A DNA stretch of 64,000 nucleotides from Talpa occidentalis (GCF_014898055.3 NW_023601104.1:81079106-81143105); one strand, 5' to 3'; shown: positions 47,807 through 63,089, numbered from the stretch's first letter. A program made the numbers and translations. The notes: generated by a model from the sequence alone, not told the origin.

Positions 47807-48676
47807 GTGAAAAATAAATTAAGAACAGTGATGTAAAACATATATATAAATAAAATTAAGTTAAGAAAATGAAAAAATAGTTCAAAATCTGGGAAACATA
47901 TTTAGAAAACACTTACTTGAGTTAAGAATTCTAAAAAGAATTATAGCCAGACTCTATCAAGAACTCTTGCAGTGTCACAAAATGACACCAACCAGCTAAT
48001 TAAGAAAGAGGCACACTGCTTCTTGCCCAGAGGCAGACCCAGTTCAGGGGTTGCATACTCTGGACTTCAGTCACAGTACATTGAAGAAGGAGCCCTTGAA
48101 GATGGAGCGTTGATGAAATTTGTGGAGAGCAAAGAACTCAAAAAGAGGATTTCATAAAGCAATACTTGATGTCCCAGACTTACTCCAGGCTGCATATGGT
48201 TGGAACAACATATTGAAGACTTTGAGAATTAAATTACAGTCATCCAGGTCTCAGATTGGCCTCTGTGGAATGCACATGTGAGAGTATTGCAAAGACTTCA
48301 AAAATTAAACTGACATTGGAACCACAGAAGGAAGATTCTTGTAGGTGCTCTGAACCTAACTGGATTGCTTGCCTGCTAAAACAAAACAAAACAAAAAATA
48401 AAAATTCTCTAGATTTTAATATGACGTAGAGTTTACAAAATAATATTCAAAATGTCCAAGATATAAACCAAAATTATCTTACAAGGTATTAGTCATTAGC
48501 TCCAAAATGATGTAGAGGTGGAAATTATCAAAGAATTTAGAGCTGCTATTATAACGCATGACATGAAGCAAAGGGGAATGCTCTAAAAATAAATGTTAGA
48601 AGTTGACAGCAAAAAAAAAAAAAAAAAAAAAAAAGCTGTAGAAATGGAATATTTAAAACTCTATATCTGAGTCTGT

Positions 48677-49256
48677 ATGGTATCCAAATTACACCTCCTT
48701 CCCAAAAATATCTACTCCCTAATTCCTGGAATTTATAGGTTGTTACTGGCACAAGTGACTTTGAAGAAGTAAGGACCTGAAGAGCTGGAGAGTGACCTGG
48801 ATTATCCAGATGGGCCCAGTTTAATCGTGTGAGTCCTTAAAAACCGAGAACTTCCTTCAGCTTGAGTCAGTAATGTAGCAGAAGCCAAGAAGAACTCAGT
48901 GTGCTGTTAATGGTACAAAGAAGGAGGTGACCAAAGCAATGGAACATGTTGGTGGCCTTAGGAAGAACAGTTCCCCACTGCCAGCCAGCAGGAAAGCAAA
49001 AGCCTCAGTCCTTTTACTACAGGGAGCTGAATTTCGCTGACATTCTGAATGAACTTGGAAGTGATTCATCCTCAGAAAGTTCAAAAAGGAATAATGAAGC
49101 TGTGTTGATGCTTTGATTTTGGTCTTTTGAGACTCTGAGAAGACCCAGCTGAGCCTCACTAACTGAATTTCTGTCTTACTAAGAGAAGATAAATTTGTGT
49201 TGTTTTAAGATGCAAATTTGTGGTAATTTGTTGCAACAGCATAGAAAACTAATAAA
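48677..49256 (+). mobile_element. MLT1-type LTR
   Basis: The plus strand follows the MLT1 plan: TGTATGGTATCC head, 'TGGATTATCCAGATGGGCCC', 'GTGATTCATCCTCAG', a 'TTGTGTTGTTTTAAGATGC' section and the tail GAAAACTAATAAACA. It is an ancient ERVL-MaLR LTR. A 24-bp poly-A at 48611-48634 lies just before it, and probably belongs to an older LINE-like piece at 48160-48634. Confidence 0.7.
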
Positions 49257-49504
49257 CACTGGGATATATTTTTCAAATATATTGTTATAAACTTGTAAGT
49301 TAGACACTTGCTGTTTCTTGAATATCGGCAAAGGCATGAAATTCCAGGGTCAAAGACTTACTGCTGTAGAATAATAATCAGCATTAAATCAACAATAGCA
49401 AAAACCGCATTCCTTTCAAGTGATCTTTGGAACATTTATCAATAGAGGTCATATCCAATAAAATAAGCTTCCAATTAAAATAATTGAATTCATTTAAAAT
49501 ATAT

Positions 49505-50215
49505 TCTGTAATGGTTCATATCAAAAAGACCAGAAACAGCAAGTGTTGGCAAGGGCGTATACAAAAAGGAACCTTGTACCCTGGTGGTGGGAATGTAGAC
49601 TGGCCCAGTGCCTGTGGAAAACAGTAAAATAGATCTACCACATGATCCAGCAATTCCTTTCCTAGGTGGAATTTACCTGAAGAAGACTAAAACACTAATA
49701 TGAAGGATTATATGCTTGCCTGTGTGCATTGCAACGTGATTAGAATGGATTGCACATTATGGAAACAAGCTAAATGCCCAATGATGAGTGGATTAAGAGG
49801 ATGTGGTATATACACACAATGGCATACTACTCAGCTACTAAAAAAGATGAAATCTGCCTTTTGCAACAATCTGGATGGAACTGGAGGGGATTCTGATAAG
49901 TGAAATAAGTCAGAATGAGAAAGATACATACTGGATGATATCACTTATGTGGAATATAAAGAAATAAAGCAAAGGAATGAATAAAATTAAACCAAAGGAA
50001 ACCCTAGAAATCTGACTGTAGAGGTGGGGCTGCCAGAAAGGCAGATTTGGGGGAGTAGAGAGCATAGGGAAGAGAGGACCCAATGGACCATGGTGGAGGA
50101 TTATGGCTGCTTTGGTGGTGAGTGTAATGTGGTAACACACATCTGAGAGGTGTGAATCTGTACCTCTAATATTCAGTGTTGTAAACCGTTGCCTCAACAA
50201 CAACAAAAATGCAAT
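49505..50215 (+). repeat. old L1 3' end
   Basis: A decayed ORF2 C-terminal region, 'ATGATCCAGCAATTCCTTTC' and 'GGATGGAACTGGAGGGGATT', with a 3'UTR to an A-rich end near 50215. It resembles the host L1 at 30770 more than the young L1. Confidence 0.8.
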
Positions 50216-50269
50216 TAAATAAGTTTTCTGAACATAACTATATAAACATAAAAATCGTTAACTCAGAAG

Positions 50270-50700
50270 ACAAGGGGATCAGAAAATATTTTGAGCTGTA
50301 AGAAAATGAAAATACAACATTAAAATTTGTGAGATTCAACTGAAGCCTTGAAGGAAAGTTTATAGCATTAAACACATATATGATATTTCAAAAGATCTCA
50401 GCTCAGTAATCTAAGATTCCACTTTAAGAACTAGAAAAAGAAGAGCAATCTAAACCCAAAAGCAAACATAGAGAAGTAAATAAAGAGCAGAAATCAATGA
50501 AAACAGCAAAATAGCAGGGAAAAAAATCAAACCAAAAGCTAATTCATTGAAAGACTGATTTAATTGATAAATTTCTAACTAGACTAAACACAATGGAGAA
50601 GACAGAAATGACCAGTATGAATCAGGATGTCACTGCAGACCCAGAGACCTTAAAAGGAAAATAATAAGGGAATGCTATAAATAACTAGAATTCATATTAT
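50270..50700 (+). repeat. old L1 ORF2 fragment
   Basis: Matches the order of the young ORF2 at about 19600-20000: 'CTAGAAAAAGAAGAGCAATC', 'AAAGCTAATTCATTGAAAGA' and 'TTTCTAACTAGACTAAACAC'. Diverged and without an open frame. Confidence 0.7.
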
Positions 50701-51600
50701 ATGTGTGACCTTAATAAGTCTGTTTTCTTTCATTTAATGTATCTTCAAGGTTCATCCATGTTGCCGCATCTATCAGTATATCTTCATAACTTTTTATGGC
50801 CAAATAATATTCCATTACATAAATATTCACATTTTATTTTTCTATGCTTCAGTGAGGAACTTTTGCATTGTTTCACTTTTTGGATATATTATACTGCTAT
50901 AAATATTTATGTGTAACTTGTGTGGACATGTTTTCATTTTTTTAGCAACTTTTAGGTATAGACTTGATAGATCTTACAGCAACTTTATGTATAAATTTTT
51001 AAAGAACTGCCAAACTGTTTTCCAAGGTGGGTGTATCATTTCACAGTTACACAAGGAGTATATGAGGGTTGTAATTTCTCTACAACCATACCAATACTTG
51101 ATAATAATATTACATATATATTGACAAAATACTGTCTTTTTGATTGTGGAAGTGGTGTATCATTTCAATTTTGACTGGCATTTCCCTGCTGACTAGTAGT
51201 ATTGAGTAAATTTTCATGTGCCTTTTCTTTTATCTTTCTTGGAGAGATCTTTTTTCAAATATTTTGCCCATAAAAAATAAGGGGGGGGCGTCCTAGCTGT
51301 GGTTTTGTTGTTGTGTTGAAAGAATTCTTTATATATTCTCAATACAACCCTTACCAGATATATGCTGTGCAAATATTTTCTCCCATTCTGTAGATTATAT
51401 TTACATGTTGTTGATGGTTTTCCATTAAAGGACAAATATTTTTAATTTTGATGGTTTATTTTGTCCCATTTTTTCTTTTGTCACTTCTGCTTGTGGTGTC
51501 CTATCTAATAAATCATTACTTTATCCAAGGTCAATAAAATTTGTGCCTATGTTTTCTTCTAAGAGTTTAAAATCTTTAGTTATTAACATTTTGATTTTGA
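50700..51600 (-). repeat. old L1 fragment
   Basis: The plus strand is antisense L1 ORF2 3' region: 'TTCAAGGTTCATCCATGTTG', 'TCCATTACATAAATATTCAC' and 'GAACTGCCAAACTGTTTTCC'. Coding is lost. Confidence 0.75.
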
Positions 51601-51726
51601 TTTTTTAAAGATTAGCTTTATTGAGGTATAATTTATGTACAAGAATCTTTTTAAGTGTACATTTTGATGTGTTTGGCATATGTAATAATTGTGTAGTTAC
51701 CATTATGATCACTATATAGACTATTA

Positions 51727-51959
51727 GCACTAGGTACAGTCAGAAGCACGGGAGGGTGAGAGAATTCACCAGAGCCAGAGCGGGGAACAGAACAGGCAGA
51801 CTGATGAAGTACACTGCTGAGGGGAGTAGCGGGAGTGGCAGGAGAGGTCTGCGCGCCATGTGGGACCCTTGCTGGCGGCCGGGGATTGAACCGGTGCTGC
51901 AGAGGCTTCAGGCAGCTTCGCAGCCCAGTGCTCAACCGCTGCGCCACCAGGGGAGGCCC
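51727..51959 (-). repeat. tailless, 3'-truncated SINE with TSD
   Basis: A minus-strand SINE with a good head, but ending at GCACTAGGTACAGTCAG with no (AATA)n or poly-A tail. TATATAGACTATT (51713-51725) and TATGTAGACTATT (51963-51975) flank it, a 13-bp duplication with one mismatch. The body is otherwise well preserved. Confidence 0.85.
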
Positions 51960-52059
51960 CAATATGTAGACTATTTCCCTAACCTCAAACAGTTCCCTCA
52001 TATATTTTTGCTATTAAGCCTCTTTGCCCGCTCCTGGGTAACCAATGATCTGATTTTTT

Positions 52060-53860
52060 AAAATTGCATTATTTTTATTGAGTTAACATTTTATACAACA
52101 CCAAATATGATTCAGTGTTACAGGTGTATAGCTCTTACTACACCGCATCCATCACAAACACATTCATAGTCCTCCACCAAGTCCATTGTGTCCCCTCCAT
52201 ACTTTGCTCTCCACACCTCCCCATTGTGGTAGCCTTAGTTCTGCAGTCTAATTTCTAGGGTTGGTTTTGCCTGTTCCTTTGTTTTGTTCTTCTATATTCC
52301 ACATATGAGTGAAATAATTTGATATTTGTCTTTCTCCTGACTGACTTTAGCAGAATCCCCTCCAATTCTATCCATGTTATTACAATTGGCACAATGTTAC
52401 TTTTTTTTAAAAAAAATAGCCAAGTGGTATTCCATTGGGATACACACACACACACACACACACACACGTACACACACTATATGTTCTTATTCCATTCACC
52501 TGTCCTTGGACACTTACCTTGTTCCCCTAACTTGGCTATATTAAATCATGTTGAGTAAATATAGACTTGCACATATTGGTTCAAATTAGTGTTTTCATGT
52601 TCTTTGGGTAGATACTAGGAGTGGAATTGCTGGAAATCTATTTTTAACATTTTGAGAAGTCTCCATATGGTTTTCCATAGAGGCTGAACCAGTATACATT
52701 CCCACCAACTGTGTACAGGATTCCTTTTTTGTCCACACCCTTACCAACACTTGTTGTGTTTGATGCAGACAATTGGATTGTTTTTTTGTATATGGTGTGA
52801 TGTATGGGTCCAAATTCATTCTTGTGCAGGTGTATAGTCTGACGTGTCAGCAGCATCTATAGAAAAAATGTTCTTCCCCTGTTGAATTGTTTTGGCATCA
52901 CCCTTTTGAAAGTCATTTGTCCATAAATGTATTTATTTATGCACTGTCAATTCTGTTCCATGATCAACCTGTCTACCCACGGACCAGTACCACACTGTCT
53001 TGATTACCATACTGCAGTTTTGTAATAAGCTAGTAAGTTTTGAAATTAGAAGGCATGAGTCTTCCAATTTTTTTTTCAAGATCGTTTTAGCGTTTCTGTA
53101 TTATAGAATCAGTCTGTAGAAAGGCAACAAGTATTTAGACAGGAATTGTGTTGATTCTGTAGATCAATTTAGGAAGTAATGCTATCTTCACAATATTGCA
53201 AACCTAGAACATGATATCCATTTATTTAGATCTTTTAAAGTTGATGGCATTTTACAGTTTTCATTGTACATATCTTGTATTTTAAAATTTTTATTCCAAA
53301 GTTTTATTCTTTTTGGTGCTATTATAAGTGGAATTGTTTGCTTGATTTTTTCAGATTATTCATTATTAATATATAGAAATGCAAGTAATATTTTCTGTTG
53401 ATCTTGCATCTTTGCCGACCTCATTTATTAGCTCTACTTGGAATTTATTTGGTTGGTTTACATAATATTATGTCATCTGCAAATACATCTTTACTTCTTC
53501 CTTTTGTTTCTTTTTCTTGCCTAATTGTCCTGGCAAGGCTATCTGGTACCATGTTAAGTGGACATGGCAATAGCTGGCATCCTTGCTTTGTTCCCATACT
53601 TAAAAGGGAAAATTTCAGGCTTTCATGATGAAATGTGACATAGCTGTGAGTGTTCATAGATGCCCTTTATCAAGTTGAAGCAATGCTCTTCAATCCCTAA
53701 CTCATGTGTTTTTATCTGGAACAGGGTTGGATTTTTGTCAAATGCTTTTTCTGCATTTCTGTTTCTCCAGCTGTCAAGATGAATATATGTGAAGGCTTTT
53801 TGTCCTTTATTAATATTACACTGGTTGATTTTCACATGTTGAACCAACCTTCCATTCCCA
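52060..53860 (-). repeat. old L1, RT remnant
   Basis: Minus-strand L1 ORF2 and 3'UTR. Translated pieces include NRNAEKAFDKNP near 53780 and VFADDIIL near 53470, the reverse-transcriptase core. A (CA)n run lies at 52442-52468. Diverged and inactive. Confidence 0.8.
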
Positions 53861-54645
53861 CTTATCTTCCCCCTGCCCACATGTTACTCATTTAGTATCC
53901 CCTACTTTGAGGAATACCAACTCAGGATATCCAGATGCCACACCAGAAATCCAAGAGTCATCTTAGACTCCTCCCTGTCCCTTACTTCCCTACATAGAAT
54001 GAGTTGATTCTGTTTTCATACTTATCTAACTTACCCTCTCGGTTCATCTTCCACCATGATGGAATGGTGAATCCCAGTGGTGAATCTGGTAATCCAAACC
54101 TACATGTAGAAAAATTTATCAAGGAGAATTTACTCACCTGCTGATATACAAAAAACATTACCAACTGTTAAGTCTTTGTCTTGTTTTTAAATATTCATAA
54201 ACTATTTTCTGTGAATTATAGGTGACTTTTTTTTTCTTAAATGGAATTTATAATTTAAGTATTAATGTTTTCATAGGAGTGCTATTAAATGCTATTTGGG
54301 GACACTGAGATTTGGTCCTTTATCCAATAAAAGAATAAAATGAGACAGAGCTTAAAAATAGATGAATACCAAATGAAAGAGTGGCGTGTAGTGGGGTTAT
54401 AATAAATTTGTTGCAATGGTCCAATTGATGCCTTAGGAGATTTTCTTGAGAAGTTTACATACAATAACATATTATGGGAATTATGAAGTTTGTCATTAAC
54501 TATCATATATTATTGAAGTAGTAATTCATATCATGGATTTTTATACAAGTCATTTTGAATTCAAATTATTTTAAATGGATAAAGTCTAATTTTCATATTG
54601 ATGTATATAATTTTACATATACCAACCCTTTTTAAAGTTCTGTAA

Positions 54646-54858
<213 letters not shown>

Positions 54859-54961
54859 TAAACTATGTTTTTAAAATGTGCTGTAGGAAATGATTATCTA
54901 TACATGTTAAATTGAAAGACAATTGAAAAGAAGGTGGAAATAGAGAGTGGGTGGTTGAGAG

Positions 54962-54962
<1 letters not shown>

Positions 54963-54998
<36 letters not shown>
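54963..54998 (+). repeat. (TG)n microsatellite
   Basis: About 18 TG units, 125 bp inside EML5 intron 2. Confidence 0.96.
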
Positions 54999-55001
<3 letters not shown>

Positions 55002-56261
55002 ATAAAAAAAAAGTTTTTATCTCATTGTATCAAAAGCTTTTCTGTTGAATTAATTACTAGTATGAAAGCCAAAGAGATTCAAATTCAGTGGACTATTACT
55101 GGTTGCTCTAGAAACTTTCACATTTAACAATTTTGTGGGTAGTATATGTTGCTAGGACAAATTTAAGTTTCTCTAAGTAGCGTTGTACACATTTTAATTT
55201 TCAGTTATTTTAAAGGGCTCTTAAAATTATATTTGTTTATTGAAAATAATGATAGTTCCTATAATATGAACTATTTTTATGTAAAATCAAAGCCAATATA
55301 AAGGGTATAATTCTTTCCACTTATTTATCAATTCCAAAATTATCTACTTTTAGTCAGTGATTTAAAAATCTTAAAAAATACTCTTATTTGTGGTGTTTTC
55401 ATGGAAATTGTTATATCTAGTACATTTAAGAAGTGGTAAGAGGTTGGATTTTGCAGATGTGATTAATTTATAGTCTTAAAAGTTTTAGACTAAGATTAGA
55501 CTTAAAAATCATCTTGATGTTTAGAAACTTCTAATTATTTACTTTTCAATTCATAAAATTAATCTTGTAAATCTAGATTTTACAGAAATAGAATACAGCA
55601 TGTTCTGTTTCTTTGAAAAAGATATAGCAGGTATATATATATATCTTTAATAACTCTGAGGAATATGTTAATAGCATAAATTAATATGACTTTCCGGTAA
55701 GAATCTGGTAAGGAATCTATAAGAACTAGAACCTCTTATTTGAGAATAACATGTGCTTCTAGGTTTGATATGGTGTAGCAGTCAGTGATTGGCAATTACA
55801 GAACCTTAATTATTACAGAACCTTAATTCATCCCTTAATGTCCTCATATAACAATTTAATTTTCTTTTCTTTAAAGGATAAAAATAATATTCTTACCTAC
55901 TTCACAGGAGATTAAATTTTATTATACAAATGTTTTTTTAAAAATCATTTGCCAAGAGTATTACGAAATTCAGTATGTTTTAAGTGTCTGTATACTTAAA
56001 ATGTAGATGTTTTCTTCTTCATTTTAAAATTGCCCTTACTGAATGTAACATATTGCATTGCTAAGGAACTTTTCTTATATACGTCTTTTATATATTCAAG
56101 GGGAAATCATGCCCAAACTAACTTTACTAGTTGAAAGTCTGTCATTTCGCTTATATTAAGTAACTTGTAAGAAGTCTTGGGTACATGTATTTTATTATCA
56201 CAAATCTTCATAAGAATGTGTTACTTAAAAGTTAAGCATATGAAAACATAGTAGCTTAAAA

Positions 56262-56505
56262 TTACTGTACACATACTAAGTGCCAGGCATTGTGCTCCGC
56301 CTACATTATCTCTTTTAATCCTCACAACAACCCTATGAAATAGATACTATTATTATCTCTATTTTACAGATAAAGAAACTGAGACTTAGAGAGGTTAAAT
56401 AACTTGCCCCAGGTTACACAGCTAGTAAATGGAGCCAGAGCGGGAACCCAGGTCAGTCACACTCCAAAGCTCATGTTTTTAACCACAATGCTCTACTGCC
56501 TCCCA
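56262..56505 (-). repeat. MIR SINE, well preserved
   Basis: Nearly the whole MIR on the minus strand. The plus strand shows the antisense landmarks 'CTAAGTGCCAGGCATTGTGC', 'CCTCACAACAACCCTATGAA', 'TTTTACAGATAAAGAAACTG' and 'AGGTTACACAGCTAGTAAAT'. Confidence 0.9.
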
Positions 56506-58954
56506 AACATGGAACTTAGGAGGTGTTTATTTATATTTCAAAAGGAATTTATCCATCCTAAGAATAGCTAAAGCTTATAAAGAACAATTATCAATTATCA
56601 ATTAAAGATTAAGAAGAGTATCTCTGAAATTGTTATAAGAAAATGCTTTAGTTTAAAAATATGATAACATTTTTCTATTCACTAATACCTATGAACCGTT
56701 TGAGAAGCTAGCTAGGAAATATTGTGTAATTTTTGGATTTTCTACAAGATTTGAAACTAAGTGCTCAATTAAGTTTTATCAGATGAATGAGTTTTCCATT
56801 CACAGTAGTGTTAGATGTTCTGTTCCCAGAGGCTTTCTTCTAAATGGATTGAATATCCATCCATCCTAACACTAGAGGTCTGCCTTCTTGAGTATAATAG
56901 GGTCTGAAAAGGCTATTTATATAAACCCACATCAAATATAAACTAAAATTTCATAGTAAATGGGAGAAAGTGGTAGGAGGAGGGGAAATTTGACTGGTAC
57001 TTTATCTTGAAAACATGACCATAATTTATAAAATTTATAAAACACATTTCTCATATTTAACAAAATCTAACTCTGCTAGTTTATAGAATGAACTAAGAAT
57101 AAAGTGTTAATTATTCTAACCTAATTTTGTCAATTCTATTCTGGTATAAAATAAATTGCTTTAGTTTATCTTTGACTTTTAGCACATAATTATACAGAAG
57201 CTCATTTTCACAAAATTATTGGAGGAATTCGCTGGACCTTTTGTAATATCTTGATATCTAGCTCGATCTCAAGTGACTCTTGTATCATATTTGAGTTCTC
57301 TTCTGTTGCCCTGCCTAGAAGTAATAAAAGATTCTAGTTAGAAAAAAAAATCCTAATTTCTAATGGCTTTAGAGATGATTTGACCAATATTTACTCCATT
57401 AAGTCCTTCATTTTTTGCAAACTTTATGATTTTACTTTGTAACATTATAACAGTTTGTTTTTATAAGATGAATACTGAGATCACATGGACCCACATACCA
57501 CTATCTCTTAGATTTAAATTACCTGTTATCAATTGCAGGAACTCATGGGCTATATCTATGTCTATTAGGTTATTTAATCTTGAGTATTTAGTGTGCTGGA
57601 AGTGGTTAATAAATACTTCTAATTCAGTTAGTGGACACATGCAAGATTTTGTTTGGGAATAAGATTAGGGGGCAATTTGGGATGCTAGATAGAAGCTTCT
57701 TTAACTGGTTTTCTTTCTGCCTATTTAGCTATTACTTCCTAATTATCTTCATAGGAATATTTTCATCTGTCTGCTTCTTAAATGTCAGTGTTCCTTGGGA
57801 GGTTTGTAGCATTCTTTTCTTTTATTCCCTCTGGGTGGTTATTTAGATCCATGACTTTAACCTCCATGTCAGTTAAGAGTAGCCATAGCTTCTTTCCTCA
57901 ACTCTGGATACCACCCCCTTGGAAGGTCCTATAGATATACTGTATACTACACATTTCACGTTTGTTTCCTTATTCCTACTGTATCAAAAACAAACATAAA
58001 ACATCTACCTCTTTCCTGGTTTTTGACTACATCTCCAGCCACCTCTCCTGTCGTTTCTAGGTACATTTGCCTCCCCTTAGTTACTCTGAATTACTAGCTC
58101 TGTCCTGAAAGCACCATTGTCTGTCTTGGTGTCCTTAGTTCTGAAAAGTGCTTCCTCTTACTTTTCTACCTGTCTCCTCTATTTTCCAAGGTATGGTTCA
58201 AATATTACTTTTACTGGAAAACTTTATCTTCCCTGTCATTTACCAAGGCTTCAAATGTTAGAAAAGATGGTGAAGTAAAAACTGCTAACAGTCTAGAAGA
58301 AGAGATAGTATTTGCTTGGCTATTTCTATCTCTTTTTTTCTTTGCTATTGCTTAACATACTTAGGAAGTGTGCCCAGAGGAAGTGCTCCTAGGTCTCTTG
58401 TTTCTGTTCTACAGAGCCAGATGTTTGGAGGGTCTGTTCGGACACATAGAGTTTTAAAACTTTTAGCTGATTGTGATTTGCTGTGTGTGTGTGGTAAGCT
58501 GAGTCAGGGAAGAGGTTGTGTTAGAAAGCACGGTGTCCCTCTGACTCGTCTTCACTTTACACTGGAGAAATTTTAATCCCCGTACTGTGTGTAGGGATTA
58601 GAAGGGGTATCTTCTTTTTAGCTAGTTCACAAATATTGAAAACTCAGGAGGAGCAAATCAACCTCTTGTTCCCTCGGACTTTCCGCTAGTCTGAGTTGGT
58701 GGAGAATCATAACAAACTATATTCTGTATCTTTTTATGTGCGCTTTCACTTACCTATTTGGGGGATTTAAATAGTAATTCTACTTTGCAGAAGTTGTTTC
58801 TAAGTGGGTACTAGAGGGCATTTCTCATTCAGACAGGTAGAGGACATGGATTCTTAATGCGAATTATGGTTATGGTGAACTTATAATGATGTTACCAGGC
58901 ATTTATCAGTATAGCATTAACCATATTCTTTTCTGACGCCTTCATAGATATACA

Positions 58955-59095
58955 TTTGTTAATTATCATATTAACCCTATGAGGTACTTCTCCTGTCCCC
59001 ACTTAATAAGTTAGGAAACTAAGGTACAGAGCAATTAGATAACTGCCTCAGGTCATCCAGTTGGTGAGAGATGGAGCCAGTGTTCTGGCATACGC
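58955..59095 (-). repeat. MIR-like remnant
   Basis: Minus-strand MIR core. The plus strand reads 'ATTAACCCTATGAGGTACTT', 'GTTAGGAAACTAAGGTACAG' and 'GGTCATCCAGTTGGTGAGAG'. Confidence 0.75.
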
Positions 59096-59892
59096 AGGCA
59101 GATCCCAGAACCCATGTTGTACACTGGAGATGGCTGATAAGTAAATATTTTCAATTTTGTGGGTCACATGGTCCTTGTTGCAGCAACTGTGGCATTGTAG
59201 TATGAAAGCAGTGCTAGATGGCCTGTGAAAGAATGGTTGTAACTGTTCCAGTAAAACTTGATTCTCAAAAACAACATACAGGCAGAATTTGACCTATAAT
59301 TGCTGACCCCTATTTCTAAACTAGTGCTTTCGAAGTGTGTGTTGATCCTTTTTGTGATTTCTTCTTTGACTCTTTAATTACTTGGAAGTGTATTGTTAAT
59401 TTCCATGAATTTGGAAGGTTTTCTTTATAACTTTCTGTTATTCTGATTAAATTCTGTTTTCATAAGAGAACATATTTTAATATAAAAAAATTTTTAGGCT
59501 TATTTTTGTGATTCAAAATTTTGTAATCTTCATGTTTCATTGGCACCTGGAAAGGTTGTGAGAAGAAAACATGTATTCTGCTATTTCCTTTCTTTCCTTC
59601 TATTTATTGTGCTGTTACCATTACTTCTGCATATTTTGCAAACCCCGTAATAACTTCTTTTTGCTTTATCCAGTTTTAAAAGAAAATTAAAAACAAGAAA
59701 AAAGTCTCTATTTGGCATTTCTTTTTTCCTGAGGAAATTTCCATTGTCATATTTTGTAGTAGTATATGTTGTTTGATGATGAACTTTCTCACCTTTTGTT
59801 TGCTTGAAAAAGACTTTATTTTGACCCAATTTGCAAGAGATATTTTGCTATGTAAACAATTCTTTGTTGATTTTTCCCCCTAAGTACTTTAT

Positions 59893-60189
59893 TTTTTTTT
59901 ATTTTTTATTTTTTTTTTAAAGATTTATCTTTATTTACTTAGATAAGCACTGGGTACAGTCAGAAGCACAGGAGGGCGAGAGAATTCTCCAGAGCCAGAG
60001 CGGGGAGCAGAGCAGGCAGAAGGACCGAAGTACACTGCTGAGGGGAGCAGCGGGCGGCAGGAGAGGTCTGCGCGCCATGTGGGACCCTCCTCCAGTGGCT
60101 GGGGAGCAGCCAGGGATAGAGCCGGAGCTGCAGAGGCTGCGGGCAGCTTTGCAACCCAGCACTCAATTGCTGCGCCACCGGGGAGGCCC
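59893..60189 (-). repeat. tRNA-derived SINE with TSD
   Basis: A minus-strand SINE with a T-rich left end (its A-tail) and the head GCCACCGGGGAGGCCC at its right end. CCCCCTAAGTACTTTA at 59876-59891 and CCCCCTAAGAACTTTA at 60190-60205 flank it (15 of 16 match). Confidence 0.92.
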
Positions 60190-62404
60190 CCCCCTAAGAA
60201 CTTTAAAAAGTTTATTCATTTCCTTCTGACTTGAATAGCTTCAGATGAGAAACCTGGAATAATATTTGTTCCTTCATAGTTTAGTTGTCCTTTTTTATTT
60301 GACTGCTTGTAAGATTTTTCTTTTAAGCATTAGTTATTATCCTTGGAAATCTTTGAACTTTTTCATTTTAACAGTTAATGCCCTAATTTAAATCATACCT
60401 GTGATTCTTGGTTCTGTTTTTATTCATTGATTTTTCTGCTGGTTATTGGCCACAATTTCCTTTCTTCACACGTACAGTATTTTTCTTTTTTAATTGAATG
60501 CTGGACATAGTACATATTACATTCTGAATGCTGGTTTTTGCTGTATGCCTTGAAAATGTTTTGTTCTGGAAGATAGTTCCTTGTGACTCAATTTGACCCT
60601 TGGGAAAAAATGTGCTTTCTAATTTTTTGGGGGGTAGTGGGGGGGGCAGAACTAGAGTAGCTTTTCATCCAGGATGACTGGTTTAACCTTACTTGTAAGG
60701 TGTGAACTTCTTGGGATGCCTACTAAAGAGATTTCTCTACTACTGGGGATTTAACTGACCCTGATCTCTTGTGATCTCTGGGAATTGTTTGGTTTTAGGT
60801 CTCATTAATTGTTCTTTTATCAGATTTTGTTTTTTGTGTGACCTCATTAATTTCATGCTATGCTTGCAAAGATGTTTGGGAGTGCTTTCTTTGCTATGGA
60901 AATTCTAAATATCTTGGCCTGAACTCTGGAGTCCACTTTTAGGATGGGGGTTGCTGTTAAATAGCCTCCATTTAAAATTCTAATAACCCTCCAAAGGTAA
61001 GACACAAATCTCTAATTTTTATTTAAAATTTTGGCCATATGTACTAATTTTAAGAAATAGTTATTTTCCAATATTTGTGAAGACAGTGGGAACCTTTATT
61101 GATTTAATTTTTCAATCGTTCTTTACTAACTCCTGTGGTTAAAACATACCTTAAATTTGCATTTTTAAGGATGTGGAGTCCACCTTTTTGTGCTGTGGTC
61201 TGGAAATTGATTCTAGGTGAATCTGGGGCTGTCTTTCCAGGTTCACAGTGCTTCATTTCCTGTTATGAATTTATGGAAACTTTAGTTTCATGTATTTTGT
61301 GTAGTTTCCTAGTTGTTTATGATAGGAAGGCAACTTCAGACCCAGATATTGCTTCTTGGCGGGACTTACATCTAACATGTTTCTTAACCTCTCTCATACT
61401 TTCCATCTCTCCACTTCTTTTCAAGTGTCTGTTCATCCCCCACTTACCTCTTCCATTTAACCTTTAGTATAATTTTTTTTTCTACTTCTAGAAATACTTC
61501 TGTGTGCTTCTCCAGATCTGCTTGGATACTTTTTATAGTCCATTCTTTGCTTAATTTTATTTTTCTGTTCAGATTAAGCTTGTTTTGTATTATTTGAAAA
61601 TTTCAGTGTCTGATGTTTTTTGCAGCACTGGTTTTGCTGTGACAGTTCTCAGTCGTGATCCCTTATTTCTCATGGCTATTGGTAGGGGGAAGGGGCACTC
61701 TTTATGTTCAGTTTTATTGATTTTCTACCTGTAGGAATTCTTTGAGAGGTGAATTGATGTTTCAATTCTCCACATATATTTTAGCCTAAGCTACTTTGTT
61801 GAATGAAGGTGCTTGAAGACTGTAGCCCTTAGGACCACGCTGAATGAAATTTCCCACTTGAGAAATTCATGATTAATGTGGATTTAGGCCCTACAGGCTT
61901 GTCTTCACAGCTTTTCAGGGACATTTTTTCCTTCTTCATGTGTTGCCGCCCCTTCTGTTAAAAGTGATTTTTTCTTGTTTTCCCATATTCTGACACATTC
62001 ACTGCTTGAGTCAAAATTCTACACTATAGATCGCTACCATGGATAGGTCCCAAGTTTATTTCTTAATTCCTGTTCAACCTATAGAACAAATATCAGGCTT
62101 ATCAGGATTCCACTGATAAAGTGAATGTGGGCGCTCTTTTATCCTCCAGGATTCCCATGGGCAATCAGTTTGTTTTTGTTCTCAGATTTCTTAATTCCTT
62201 GACAGATCAGGAGTGCATCTAAAAAGATGTTTTTACATTTTATCTAGCATTCTAGTTTTTGCCATGAGAGAGATTTTGAGTATTTTGTCAATCCTATTGT
62301 TAGAAATATAAATCTTTCTTTTGTTACTTAATGAAAAACTGCACATATGTGCAAATATTAACAGGATAAAATGCATCCAGTGTTTATGAGGGCTATAAAT
62401 ATAA

Positions 62405-63089
<685 letters not shown>

